A DNA stretch of 24,050 nucleotides, taken from the NCBI GenBank assembly GCA_900554705.1, contig USIH01000012.1:1-24050 (forward strand), in the 5' to 3' direction. Position 1 is the first letter of the stretch; each line of letters starts with the position of its first letter. Under the pieces are notes generated by a model. It searched no databases and was not told where the DNA came from. It saw only the letters and a program-made list of their open reading frames with translations. Shown here piece by piece: positions 10,332 through 18,548 of this stretch. The translations under genes and the position numbers were made by a program. The stretch comes from an uncultured Eubacteriales bacterium. GTDB taxonomy: Bacteria > Bacillota > Clostridia > Oscillospirales > Oscillospiraceae.

Positions 10332-11555
10332 ATGACCAAGAAGTACACCGAGGAGCTGGAGCGCGGCTATACCATGTTGACCGTCATGGAAGAGGCGCAG
10401 CGTTGCCTGCTTTGCCATGACGCGCCTTGCTCTGCCACCTGCCCCGCCCAGACCGATCCGGCAAAATTCATCCGCAGCGTCCGCTTTCGCAATTTCAAGG
10501 GCGCTGCCGAGACTGTCCGCGCGCACAACGCGCTGGGCGCGGTTTGCGCTCGCGTTTGCCCGACGGAGCGCTATTGCGAGAGCGGCTGCTCCCGCAGCGG
10601 CATCGACCGTCCCATCCATATCGGAAAGATCCAGCGCTTCGTGACCGATTTTGAAGCGCAGTGCGGCATGACCATCCTTGAAAAAGGCACCGCCAAGGGA
10701 AAGCACGTTGCCGTCATCGGCGGCGGCCCCGCCGGCTTGCAGGCGGCGGCTTCTTTGCTCACGCTGGGCTACGACGTAACGATTTTTGAAAAGGACGCAC
10801 AGGCGGGCGGCTTCCTGCGCGGCGGCATCCCCGAGTATCGTCTGCCGGATCGCGTGGTTGACGCGGAGATCGAGCGCATCGTGAAGCTGGGCGCTCAGCT
10901 CCGCTGCGGCGTGCAGGTCGGCAAGGATATTTCCATGGATGAGCTGCGGCAGGAATATGACGCCGTGCTGATCGCCGTGGGTGTTGGCAAGGCCAATATG
11001 CTGCCGATGTTTGAAGGCAACCCCTATGCCGTTCCCGCAGTGACCTTCCTGCGCGAGGTAGACGAAAAGCGCGGCGCGCTTTCGCTGCCGGACAACGCGC
11101 TGGTCATCGGCGGCGGCGACGCGGCGATGGACGTCTCCGCGACGCTGAAGCTGCTGGGCGTGACCAACGTGACCAACGTCACGCGCAAGGAGCTTTCCGA
11201 CTTCCGCGCGTCGCGCGCGGAGCTGGAAACGGCGCGCGATGCGGGTGTTACCATCATCGACGGCTACGCGCCCGTGGCTGCGGAAGGGAAGACGGTCACG
11301 TTCCGCCACCGTAAGCTCAACAGTGAGCTGCGGATCGAGGCGGATCTCATCGTGCTGGCCGTCGGCCAGTCCACGACGGCCGACGCGCTCGGGCTGAAGA
11401 CCGAGAAGAATGAAGTCCCGTTTGACGGCTATCAGGTCGAGGGCAAGGTCTTCGTCACCGGCGACCTTGCGCGCGGAGACAAGACCGTCGTCTGGGCGGT
11501 CAAAAAGGCGAAGGAAGCCGCTGCGGCGATCGACGCATATTTGGAGGGCAGATAA
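10332..11555 (+). CDS. preT: NAD(P)-dependent dihydropyrimidine dehydrogenase, PreT subunit
   Basis: PreT is the FAD/NAD(P)H-binding electron-input subunit of bacterial dihydropyrimidine dehydrogenase, which reduces uracil and thymine together with PreA. The 407-residue product matches the usual length of about 410. It has an N-terminal Fe-S domain with cysteines at 25, 28, 33 and 37 and a second set in [15 protein letters not shown], then an FAD-binding GGGPAG (130-135) and an NAD(P)H-binding GGGDAA (260-265). I chose ATG 10332; the only strong Shine-Dalgarno, AAGGAG at 10312-10317, lies 14 bases upstream, which is rather far, but no better in-frame start exists. The TTG at 10308 lacks a site. 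preA begins one base after the stop. The main alternative, a glutamate synthase small-subunit-like oxidoreductase, is made unlikely by the adjacent preA. Confidence 0.93.
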   Translation: MTKKYTEELERGYTMLTVMEEAQRCLLCHDAPCSATCPAQTDPAKFIRSVRFRNFKGAAETVRAHNALGAVCARVCPTERYCESGCSRSGIDRPIHIGKIQRFVTDFEAQCGMTILEKGTAKGKHVAVIGGGPAGLQAAASLLTLGYDVTIFEKDAQAGGFLRGGIPEYRLPDRVVDAEIERIVKLGAQLRCGVQVGKDISMDELRQEYDAVLIAVGVGKANMLPMFEGNPYAVPAVTFLREVDEKRGALSLPDNALVIGGGDAAMDVSATLKLLGVTNVTNVTRKELSDFRASRAELETARDAGVTIIDGYAPVAAEGKTVTFRHRKLNSELRIEADLIVLAVGQSTTADALGLKTEKNEVPFDGYQVEGKVFVTGDLARGDKTVVWAVKKAKEAAAAIDAYLEGR

Positions 11556-11556
11556 C

Positions 11557-12798
11557 ATGGTGAAAAAAGATTTATCCGTAACATTCCTCGGGGTGCACTT
11601 TGAAAACCCCTTCTGCCTGTCTTCTTCCCCCGTTGGAAACTGCTATGAGATGTGCGCCAAGGCCTACGACGAAGGCTGGGCAGGCGTGGTGTTCAAGACC
11701 ATCGGCCCGAAGAGCTTCCTCATTGACGAGGTCTCCCCGCGTTTTGACGCGCTGACCAAGGAAGCGACGCCCTTTGTTGGATTTAAGAACATGGAGCAGA
11801 TCGCCGAGCATACGCTGGAGCAGAATCTGGAGGATCTGCGGCGCCTCAAGCAGGACTACCCGCAGAAGGTCCTGATCGCCTCCATCATGGGGCCGACCGA
11901 GGCCGACTGGGAGGAGCTTGCGCGCCTTGTCACCGAGGCGGGTGCCGACATGATCGAGATGAACCTCTCCTGCCCGCAGATGACCTCTCACGCGATGGGC
12001 TCCGACGTCGGCACGAACGCCGAGCTTTGCAAGAGCTTCTGTCAGGCGGTCAAGCGCGGCTCCAAGCTGCCGCTGCTTGCGAAAATGACTCCGAATATCA
12101 CGGACATGGTTCCCGTGGCAAAGGCGTGCCTTGAGGGCGGCGCCGACGGCATCGCCACGATCAACACCATCAAGTCCATCTGCAACGTTGACCTTGACCG
12201 CAAGGTCGGCCTGCCGATCATCAACGGAAAGTCCGCGCTCTCCGGCTACTCCGGCAAGGCGGTCAAGCCCATCGCGCTGCGCTTCATGCAGCAGCTTCGC
12301 ACCGGCATCCCCGATGTCGCGATCTCCGGTATCGGCGGCATCGAGACGTGGGAAGACGCGGCGGAGTTCCTTCTGCTTGGCGCAACGACGCTTCAGGTCA
12401 CGACCTCCATCATGCAGTACGGTTACCGCATCGTCGAGGACATGAAGCAGGGATTGGAATATTACATGGAAGAGCAGGGCGTGGACAGCCTGCACGAGCT
12501 GATCGGCAAGGCGAACGCCAATATCATCCCCGCCGAGTCGCTCGACCGTGACTATGTGGTCTATCCTGCCTTCGATGAGGAGGCCTGCATCGGCTGCGGC
12601 CGCTGCTATGTCTCCTGCTTCGACGGCGCGCATCAGGCGATCGTCTGGGACGCGCAGAAGCGCAAGCCCTCCTGCGACCATGACCGCTGCGTCGGCTGCC
12701 ACCTGTGCGCGCTGGTCTGCCCCGTCAGGGCGATCAGCAAGGGCGAGGTCGTCATGAAACCCGGCCGCAAGGGAACCCCCGCTGAAAAAATGATCTGA
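11557..12798 (+). CDS. preA: NAD(P)-dependent dihydropyrimidine dehydrogenase, PreA catalytic subunit
   Basis: PreA holds the FMN barrel where uracil or thymine is reduced and two 4Fe-4S clusters that pass electrons from PreT. The 413-residue protein shows the dihydroorotate-dehydrogenase-family motif NLSCP (136-140), a glycine-rich FMN phosphate site [14 protein letters not shown], and a C-terminal ferredoxin domain with cysteines at 344/347/350/354 and 378/381/384/388. The sequence agrees closely with what I recall of E. coli PreA. ATG 11557 lies one base after preT with GGAGGG at 11543-11548; the open frame extending back to 11410 only overlaps preT. No dihydropyrimidinase or ureidopropionase gene is in view, so whether the enzyme serves breakdown or another redox role is open. 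Confidence 0.96.
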   Translation: MVKKDLSVTFLGVHFENPFCLSSSPVGNCYEMCAKAYDEGWAGVVFKTIGPKSFLIDEVSPRFDALTKEATPFVGFKNMEQIAEHTLEQNLEDLRRLKQDYPQKVLIASIMGPTEADWEELARLVTEAGADMIEMNLSCPQMTSHAMGSDVGTNAELCKSFCQAVKRGSKLPLLAKMTPNITDMVPVAKACLEGGADGIATINTIKSICNVDLDRKVGLPIINGKSALSGYSGKAVKPIALRFMQQLRTGIPDVAISGIGGIETWEDAAEFLLLGATTLQVTTSIMQYGYRIVEDMKQGLEYYMEEQGVDSLHELIGKANANIIPAESLDRDYVVYPAFDEEACIGCGRCYVSCFDGAHQAIVWDAQKRKPSCDHDRCVGCHLCALVCPVRAISKGEVVMKPGRKGTPAEKMI

Positions 12799-12801
12799 TA
12801 G

Positions 12802-12829
12802 AAAAGGAACGGCATTTGCCGTTCCTTTT
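12802..12829. terminator. Intrinsic terminator after preA
   Basis: The arms 12802-12813 and 12818-12829 form a 12-pair stem with a 4-base loop. Because one arm starts with a run of A and the other ends with a run of T, it can act in both directions. Confidence 0.9.
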
Positions 12830-12840
12830 TCCAGTGTGTC

Positions 12841-12888
12841 AAAACAAGAGGCCTTGCAGCGGGTGCTGCAAGGCCTCTTTCTTTATTG
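12841..12888. terminator. Bidirectional terminator between preA and the ABC operon
   Basis: Perfect 15-base arms at 12846-12860 and 12865-12879 flank a gggt loop. T-rich tails follow on both strands (tttctttat on the + strand, tgttttga on the minus strand). It begins only a few bases after the stop codon of the minus-strand permease gene. Confidence 0.92.
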
Positions 12889-14940
12889 GTACAGCATCAG
12901 GCCGATGGCGGGCGGGAGCGCCAGCACGGCGGTGCAGATCAGTATGGTCGTCACGGTGGAACCGGTTTTTTTGGAAACGAAGAGGATCACCGCCGTGCTG
13001 ACTGCGGCAAGCGCGAGCCGCACGAACCAAGTGAGGACGAAGACCATCCAGATATGCCAGCTCGCCGGAACGCCGGAGAGGATCGTAAGTCCGCCCGCAA
13101 GCGCGTTTTGCTGCGGCAGACCGAAGACGTGCTCGATCAGCAGCACCTGCGGCAGGTAAGAAACGACGGTCATGATCAGCGCCAAAAGCGCTGCGAGCAG
13201 CAGCTTTCTTCGGAAAACGCGCCGCTTCGCGCCCGCCGAGGTCTGCAAGACCTCCACGCCCGTCTCCTTTTCGCGGGAGAAGCAGCCGGAGAGCGACAGC
13301 ACGAGGATCAGCTCAAAGAACACCGTGTGCAGCAGATCCTTTGTGATGCCCTGCCAGCCGAAAAGCCGCTGGTAGCCCGTCGAATGTACATAGGATTCGC
13401 CTTCCCGCAGCGACATATACCGCCCGTATGCGTCCACGAAGGCATCCTCCGGCCGTAGCTGCGTTCTCAGCTCCTGCGTCAGCATATCCGCCATAAACGT
13501 ATCTTGGCAGTTTTCGTAATACGTGTTGATCTTCTCGTGGATCTCGACGAAACGATCCGCTTCTTCCTTCAAAAAGGCTTCCTTTTCCGGTGTTTGCGGG
13601 CCGCTGAGGATCTCCGAATAGTGCCGGTCATAGCGTTCCCGTTCGCTGATCTGCACGGGAACGGTGCGAATGCTGGCGTATTGCAGCAGGCACAGCACGA
13701 TCAGCAAAATCGCGCCGTTCTGCGTGATCCAGACCTTGTACGCCTCGTGCCGCAGCAGGTTGGTGTGCCGTCCGATCGGCAGGCCGCTCAGCGCGCGCCG
13801 CTTGACCGCCACGGTGTCGCGCCGGCAGAAGACGAGCAGGGCTGCAAGACAGCTTAAAAGGATAGTTATGCCGCATAATGCGTAAAAAATGGCCATCTCC
13901 GTGGTCGGTATGCCGAGAATATTCAGCAGGAGATACTCCTGATAGCGGGCGGCCGCAGAGGTTTGTGTCACCAAGCTCAGATTTTGCAGGAGCAGCACCT
14001 TGCTCTGCCCGAGGAAGTAGGCAGCCGCGAACGCCGCCGCGTAAAGCAGCACCGCGATGACGGGTTTCTTCGCAAGCACGCTGAGCACCACAATGAGCGC
14101 GGACACCGCGCAGATCCACAGGAGCTTGTCGAAAAACCCTTGCAGCAGATACCCAAACACGGTCAGGGGCAGCGCGCAGGCGCGGAAGGAAGTCACGCTT
14201 TGCAGCGGGCGCGACAGGTCGCCCAGCCCCAGCAGCGTGGCCGAGAGCAGAAGATTTGTCCCGTAAAAGAGCAGACAGGCGGCGACGGCGAACAGCAGCA
14301 TCGCAAGCAGCTTACGGAAAAACAGCCCGCTCTTTCCTCGCGCGGTGGGGCGCAGCAGCAGAAGCGTCCCCTTCGCTTGCTCTTCCGTGAAGAGCAGCAG
14401 GCCGCCTACCAGCAGGCAAACAAACAGCAAAAGGTCGGTCAGACGCCAGTCGGCGAGCACCTTAACGCCGCCAGAGAACACGGCGGGAACCTCCAGCCCG
14501 ATCAGCGACCGATACTGCGCCTTTACCACGTCCTGCGCCCGATAGAGATAGCTGTCCGGTGCGCCGAGGAAGCCCATGTTTTGCAGCGCTTCGATCTCCG
14601 CGACCTTTTGGCTCAAAAAGTTGGGGTATTCTGTGGCCTCCTCGATCTGCCGCAGAACCTCTATGTCTAAGTTTATTTCATATACGACATCGCCGGTGAG
14701 CAGACTGTCGTCCTCTGTTGTGCCATAAAGGTCCGCCATGAGGCGCGCTTCCAGCTCCTCCGCCTCGTCGGGGAGCCGGTCTGCCTGCTGAAACTTCTCC
14801 TTTTGCTGCGCAAGCGTATAGCCTTTCTGCACGCGCGCCGTGCAATGCTTGTAAAACAGCACGCCGTTGAGGAGGAACATACACAGCAGCAGGAGGACGA
14901 TGTACCGGCTGGCAAACAACTTTTTCAGTTCGTATTTCAT
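12883..14940 (-). CDS. ABC transporter permease with two homologous halves
   Basis: This 685-residue membrane protein is the permease of the ATPase encoded just upstream. Each half has the same plan: a basic/acidic start and a first membrane helix (about 13-30; 408-424), a long hydrophilic outer loop (about 31-165; 425-530), a second helix, then a cytoplasmic coupling-type motif. That motif reads FTEEQAKGTLLLLRPTARGK (184-203) in the first half and FSREKETGVEVLQTSAGAKR (554-573) in the second, each followed within a few residues by F-x-R-K-L-L. More helices follow in each half. The E-x3-G and RKLL spacing is like ABC-2 permeases, which normally work as two half-size chains; here they are fused. 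The start at 14940 is 6 bases after the ATPase stop. Its substrate is unknown; export or removal of the operon's secreted protein or of an antimicrobial is possible. Confidence 0.88.
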   Translation of the reverse strand: MKYELKKLFASRYIVLLLLCMFLLNGVLFYKHCTARVQKGYTLAQQKEKFQQADRLPDEAEELEARLMADLYGTTEDDSLLTGDVVYEINLDIEVLRQIEEATEYPNFLSQKVAEIEALQNMGFLGAPDSYLYRAQDVVKAQYRSLIGLEVPAVFSGGVKVLADWRLTDLLLFVCLLVGGLLLFTEEQAKGTLLLLRPTARGKSGLFFRKLLAMLLFAVAACLLFYGTNLLLSATLLGLGDLSRPLQSVTSFRACALPLTVFGYLLQGFFDKLLWICAVSALIVVLSVLAKKPVIAVLLYAAAFAAAYFLGQSKVLLLQNLSLVTQTSAAARYQEYLLLNILGIPTTEMAIFYALCGITILLSCLAALLVFCRRDTVAVKRRALSGLPIGRHTNLLRHEAYKVWITQNGAILLIVLCLLQYASIRTVPVQISERERYDRHYSEILSGPQTPEKEAFLKEEADRFVEIHEKINTYYENCQDTFMADMLTQELRTQLRPEDAFVDAYGRYMSLREGESYVHSTGYQRLFGWQGITKDLLHTVFFELILVLSLSGCFSREKETGVEVLQTSAGAKRRVFRRKLLLAALLALIMTVVSYLPQVLLIEHVFGLPQQNALAGGLTILSGVPASWHIWMVFVLTWFVRLALAAVSTAVILFVSKKTGSTVTTILICTAVLALPPAIGLMLYQ

Positions 14941-14946
14941 AGCCGC

Positions 14947-15807
14947 TCACGCTCCAAAACAGTTCAGATATACGTCCTCCATGGACGGCGCGACGCAGTA
15001 AGCGGGGTAAGGGGGCGTCTCCTTTGCAAGCATTCGGAGCAGGAAGTTTTCGCCCTTTCGGCTTTCGCCGCAGACCAGACCGCAGCGGGAAGCCTGCTCG
15101 ATCTCGTCCTGCCGGACCTCCACTTCCCACACTTGCCCTTGCAGTGCGCCGGTTAGCTGGGCAAAGCTGCCGCTTTTGCAGATCTCGCCGTCGGAGAGGA
15201 ACAAAAATTCCTTTCCGATGTATTCCACGTCGGAGACGACATGGGTGGAAATGATAACGATCTTGTTGCGCGCAAGCTCGCCGATCAGGTTGCGCATCGT
15301 GATGCGCTGCTTCGGGTCAAGCCCCGCCGACGGCTCATCGAGCACCAGAATGTCCGGATCGTCCAGAATTGCCTGCGCGAAGAGCAGACGCTGGCGCATA
15401 CCGCCGGAATAGCCGCCCAGCCGTTTGCGGCGCACATCGCTCAGCTCCACCTTTTCCAGCAGCTCGTCGATCCGCTGCGCGGCAAGGCGTTTGTCCATCC
15501 CGCGCAGCGATGCAACGTAAAACAGAAACTGTTCCGCCGTAAAGCTCGCATAGTAGGTTTGCTGCTGCGGCATATAGCCCAGACGCTTGCGGAAATCCTT
15601 GCCGAGCGCGAGAATGTCCGCCCCGTCCAGCGTGATGCTGCCGGAGGTAGCGGTGAGATTTCCCGTAAGGATGTTCATCAGAGTCGATTTTCCCGCGCCG
15701 TTCGGCCCCAAAAGCCCATAAACGCCCTCGGTCAGCGTCATGGAAACACCCTTCAGAGCCTCCTTTTTCCCGTAGTTTTTTCGCAGTTCGTGAAATTCAA
15801 GTTCCAT
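14947..15807 (-). CDS. ABC transporter ATP-binding protein
   Basis: This 286-residue nucleotide-binding subunit has Walker A GPNGAGKST (34-42), a Q-loop in GYMPQQQ (78-83 region), the signature YSGGMRQR (133-140), Walker B ILVLDEP (153-159) and an H-loop histidine in STHV (H189). About 70 C-terminal residues beyond the core may contact the permease. These features fit the drug- and peptide-exporter class that pairs with ABC-2-type permeases. A GGAGG site lies about 7 bases before the ATG at 15807. It is separated by 94 bases from the upstream lipoprotein gene and by 6 bases from the permease gene, so it is probably co-transcribed with both. Confidence 0.96.
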   Translation of the reverse strand: MELEFHELRKNYGKKEALKGVSMTLTEGVYGLLGPNGAGKSTLMNILTGNLTATSGSITLDGADILALGKDFRKRLGYMPQQQTYYASFTAEQFLFYVASLRGMDKRLAAQRIDELLEKVELSDVRRKRLGGYSGGMRQRLLFAQAILDDPDILVLDEPSAGLDPKQRITMRNLIGELARNKIVIISTHVVSDVEYIGKEFLFLSDGEICKSGSFAQLTGALQGQVWEVEVRQDEIEQASRCGLVCGESRKGENFLLRMLAKETPPYPAYCVAPSMEDVYLNCFGA

Positions 15808-15901
15808 AGGTATCCTCCGGTTTCATTGATTTCATGTTCGGTGCGCAGTGCCTGCGCGCGTGCGCGTGGGTCGCTTGCGTAATGCGCTTTGCGGATGCGG
15901 G

Positions 15902-17164
15902 TCAATAGAACACCACGTTTTCGTATGCATCAGTGAAGAAGTCCGCCTTGGAGATCATTGCTCTCTTTCCGTTATACAATCCAAAGAAGGCTGTCTTAGT
16001 CTGGTCATGCGCGCCGAAGACCATGTGTTCACGGTTGCCTTCGTTTTCCAGCTCCCACTGCTCGCCTGTCTCCGGATCGTAAAGGCGGAAATGCAAGCCG
16101 TCTTCCTCCGATAGGATGAGATAGAGATATGCATCGTACAGGAAAGCGTTGATGGCGTTCGGAGCGTGGGTAAGCACTTCAAACGTGTCAGTTCTCATGC
16201 TGTAGCGGCAGACATCCTCGCCGAGCGCGTAGAGGATATACTCGCCATAACCACACCCGTCGCTCGAAAGGTTGATGTTGGCTCTTTTATCCGTACCGTT
16301 TTGCAGCACGGAATAGAAGTCCGTGTACTCCAAGGTGTTTAGATCGTAACAGCGCAGCTCGGAGAGAATATGGGTTTTTGCAAATTCATTGGTATAATCA
16401 AAATACGCGTCCTCGTTTGCGTCAGGATGCTCCTGTAGGTACTCCTCCAGTTCAAGCGGCGCTTCCGTGTATTGACTCCAACTCACGATAGCACGGTCGC
16501 CATAGGCACAGCGGATTTCGGCATAGGATAGCGCATCGCCCTGAAAAATTGTGGTCAGTTTGTCCGTGACAAGATCGTAGTAGTGGAGACTGTACAGCGT
16601 GGCTTCTTCAGTCATTTCTGTCACATTGAAGAAAATCTTCTCCGTGGAGTAAAACGAACTTCCGATGTGGATCACATCTTCCGGCTTTTGGGGTGTCAAG
16701 GAAAACAAAACCGTTCGTTCTCCGGCCTGCGGCACATACCGCACAAGAGAGGCGCTATATGACTCCTTGCAAACCGCATAAATGCTGTCACCGTGTGCCA
16801 GTACTTCGCTCATGTTTTCAACCCGCGCCGGACAACTCGCGTCAGCGTGCTTGCACCCGGGCAGAGAGCAGGGAAAGACGGTTGCCTGCTGTGCGACGTC
16901 ATAATAATAAAAACCGTCCGTGTAGGCTCCATCCTCCATGGGAAACACAGATGAGAGCCGAACCGATGCACCGTCAAGATTGTCGGCATAGTAAACGCCC
17001 TTGACTTGCGGCGCAGATTTGGTGACTTCGGCTTCAGTAGAGGAAGTCGGTGCTTTCGTGACTTGCGTGGAAGTACTGCTTTCCTTCGTGCGTGGTGCGG
17101 CATAGCATCCGCCGAGCAGAAGAGAGAGGCAGAGCAGCAGCGCCAGAAGACTGTATTTCTTCAT
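15902..17164 (-). CDS. Lipoprotein with C-x4-C-x-H-x4-C motif and propeller-like repeats (paralogue 2)
   Basis: The 420-residue product starts with a lipoprotein signal: two lysines, a leucine-rich core and a lipobox LGGC with C20 as the likely lipidated residue. A Thr/Ser-rich linker (about 25-52) follows. The mature part has recurring short Tyr-Asp-x-x-Thr-type strands (YYYDVAQQ, HYYDLVTDK, CYDLNTLEY, CRYSMRTDT, RLYDPETGE), which suggest a beta-propeller. The motif CSLPGCKHADASC (C99, C104, H106, C111) could bind a metal or form disulfides. I chose ATG 17164 because AAAGGATGG precedes it and the signal peptide begins there; the frame is open upstream to 17365 but that part is not signal-like. 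It is a close tandem paralogue of the next gene upstream and probably sits outside the membrane with the ABC transporter. Function unknown. Confidence 0.9.
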   Translation of the reverse strand: MKKYSLLALLLCLSLLLGGCYAAPRTKESSTSTQVTKAPTSSTEAEVTKSAPQVKGVYYADNLDGASVRLSSVFPMEDGAYTDGFYYYDVAQQATVFPCSLPGCKHADASCPARVENMSEVLAHGDSIYAVCKESYSASLVRYVPQAGERTVLFSLTPQKPEDVIHIGSSFYSTEKIFFNVTEMTEEATLYSLHYYDLVTDKLTTIFQGDALSYAEIRCAYGDRAIVSWSQYTEAPLELEEYLQEHPDANEDAYFDYTNEFAKTHILSELRCYDLNTLEYTDFYSVLQNGTDKRANINLSSDGCGYGEYILYALGEDVCRYSMRTDTFEVLTHAPNAINAFLYDAYLYLILSEEDGLHFRLYDPETGEQWELENEGNREHMVFGAHDQTKTAFFGLYNGKRAMISKADFFTDAYENVVFY

Positions 17165-17208
17165 CTCGTTCCATCCTTTCAGAAGGTGGGGCGTTCTAAA
17201 AAGGGTGC

Positions 17209-18474
17209 TTAGTAGAACACCACGTTCTCGTATGCTTCGGCGAAGAAGTCTGCCTTGGAGATCATTGCGCCCTTTCCGTTGTATAATCCGAAGAATGCCG
17301 TCTTGGTTTGCTTGTGGATGCCAAAGGCCATACCTCTCGGGTCGTTTTCGTTCTCTAAATCCCAATATTCACCCGTGTCCAAGTCATAGATACGGTAGGT
17401 CGAGACGCCGTCCTCCTTTAAGATGAGCAGCAGATACGCGTCTACCATCATGGCATTGATCGCGCTCGGCGCGTGGACAAGAACTTCAAAAGTATCCGTT
17501 CGCATATTGTAGCGGCAGACATCCTCGCCAAGCGCATAGAGAATATATTCGCCGTATGCGCAGCCGTTACTTGAAAGGTGAAGATTGGGCGTTAGGTCTG
17601 TGCCGTTTTGCAGCACGGGGCAGAAATCCGTGTATTCCAGCGTATTCAGGTCGTAACAGCGCAGCTCAGAGAGAACATGGGTTTTTACAAATTCGTTGGT
17701 ATAATCAAAATACTCGTTCTCGTTTGCGTCAGGGTGTTCCTGTAGGTACTCCTCCAGTGCAAGCGGTGCATCTGTGTATTGATTCCAACGCACGATGGCA
17801 CGGTCACCATAGGCACACTCTATCTCAACATTGGTTAATTCGTCGCCTGCAAAGAACAAAACCAGTTCACCCGTGGCGAGATCGTAATAATATAAACTTT
17901 CTGACGTAGTAATCTCTGTCATCCTTACGGCATTAATAAATATCTTTTCTGTTGAATAAAGCGATCCAGAGACATAAATCACTTTTTCTGGGTTTGAGGG
18001 CTCCAAAGAAAACAAAACCGTTTGCGTTCCGGCCTGTGGTACATACTGCACAAGGGAGACTTTATTTGTCTCATCACAGAATGCATAAATGCTGTCGCCG
18101 TGCGCCAACACCGCGCTCATGTTTTCAACCCGCGCCGGACAGCTTGTGTCAGCGTGCTTGCACCCGGGCAGAGAGCAGGGGAAAACGGCCGTCTGCTGTG
18201 CAACGTCGAAATAATAGAAACCGTCTGTGTAGGCACCGTCTTCCATTGGAAAAACCGCCGTAATTCTGGTCGATGCACCACGAAGATTGTCGGCATAGTA
18301 AATGCCCTTAACGACAGGAGGTTTCTTAATCGTTTCCGGTTCTATGGCGGTAGAGGTTTGCGTGTCTGCGTCCTGTGTGGATGCACCGTTTGTTTGCTTA
18401 TGCGGTGCGGCATAGCATCCACTGAGCAGAATAGAGAGGCAGAGCAAGAGCGCCAGAAGACTGCATTTCTTCAT
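17209..18474 (-). CDS. Lipoprotein with C-x4-C-x-H-x4-C motif and propeller-like repeats (paralogue 1)
   Basis: This 421-residue lipoprotein matches its neighbour along the whole length, by eye at around two thirds to three quarters identity. It has the lipobox LSGC (C20), a more divergent Thr/Ser/Gln-rich linker, the same CSLPGCKHADTSC motif (C100, C105, H107, C112), the same propeller-like strands and an almost identical C-terminus (DAYENVVFY versus EAYENVVFY). The Shine-Dalgarno region and first codons are also shared (GAAAGGATGGAACGAG before ATG 18474), so the duplicated unit included the translation start. The gap to the second copy is 44 bases. It follows a small secreted-protein gene after a stem-loop. 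Possible jobs are substrate binding, sensing or self-protection for the ABC system; none can be shown from sequence alone. Confidence 0.9.
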   Translation of the reverse strand: MKKCSLLALLLCLSILLSGCYAAPHKQTNGASTQDADTQTSTAIEPETIKKPPVVKGIYYADNLRGASTRITAVFPMEDGAYTDGFYYFDVAQQTAVFPCSLPGCKHADTSCPARVENMSAVLAHGDSIYAFCDETNKVSLVQYVPQAGTQTVLFSLEPSNPEKVIYVSGSLYSTEKIFINAVRMTEITTSESLYYYDLATGELVLFFAGDELTNVEIECAYGDRAIVRWNQYTDAPLALEEYLQEHPDANENEYFDYTNEFVKTHVLSELRCYDLNTLEYTDFCPVLQNGTDLTPNLHLSSNGCAYGEYILYALGEDVCRYNMRTDTFEVLVHAPSAINAMMVDAYLLLILKEDGVSTYRIYDLDTGEYWDLENENDPRGMAFGIHKQTKTAFFGLYNGKGAMISKADFFAEAYENVVFY

Positions 18475-18504
18475 CTCGTTCCATCCTTTCCATATGGTGT
18501 TGGG

Positions 18505-18532
18505 CGCGGGTGGAGCCAAAGCTCCACCCGCG
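18505..18532 (-). promoter_or_regulatory. Intercistronic stem-loop without a U-tract
   Basis: Perfect 12-base GC-rich arms at 18505-18516 and 18521-18532 enclose a 4-base loop. The stem lies about 16 bases after the stop of the secreted-protein gene and 30 bases before the lipoprotein start. On the minus strand no T-run follows it, so it may act as an mRNA-stabilising or processing hairpin that favours the first gene rather than as a full terminator. Confidence 0.7.
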
Positions 18533-18548
18533 TAGACTTTAATAGTTT

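Noticed and set aside
11410..11556. N-terminal extension of preA into preT
   Set aside because: The extra residues are an Arg/Ser-rich shadow of preT; ATG 11557 has GGAGGG at the right distance and gives the family's usual N-terminus.
15808..15901. Promoter or small gene in the 94-base gap before the ABC ATPase
   Set aside because: No -35/-10 pair and no start with a ribosome binding site other than that of the ATPase; only a short GCGCAG/CTGCGC palindrome is present.
17165..17365. N-terminal extension of lipoprotein paralogue 2
   Set aside because: The extension overlaps the end of the upstream paralogue and would bury the lipoprotein signal; the shared ribosome binding site marks ATG 17164.
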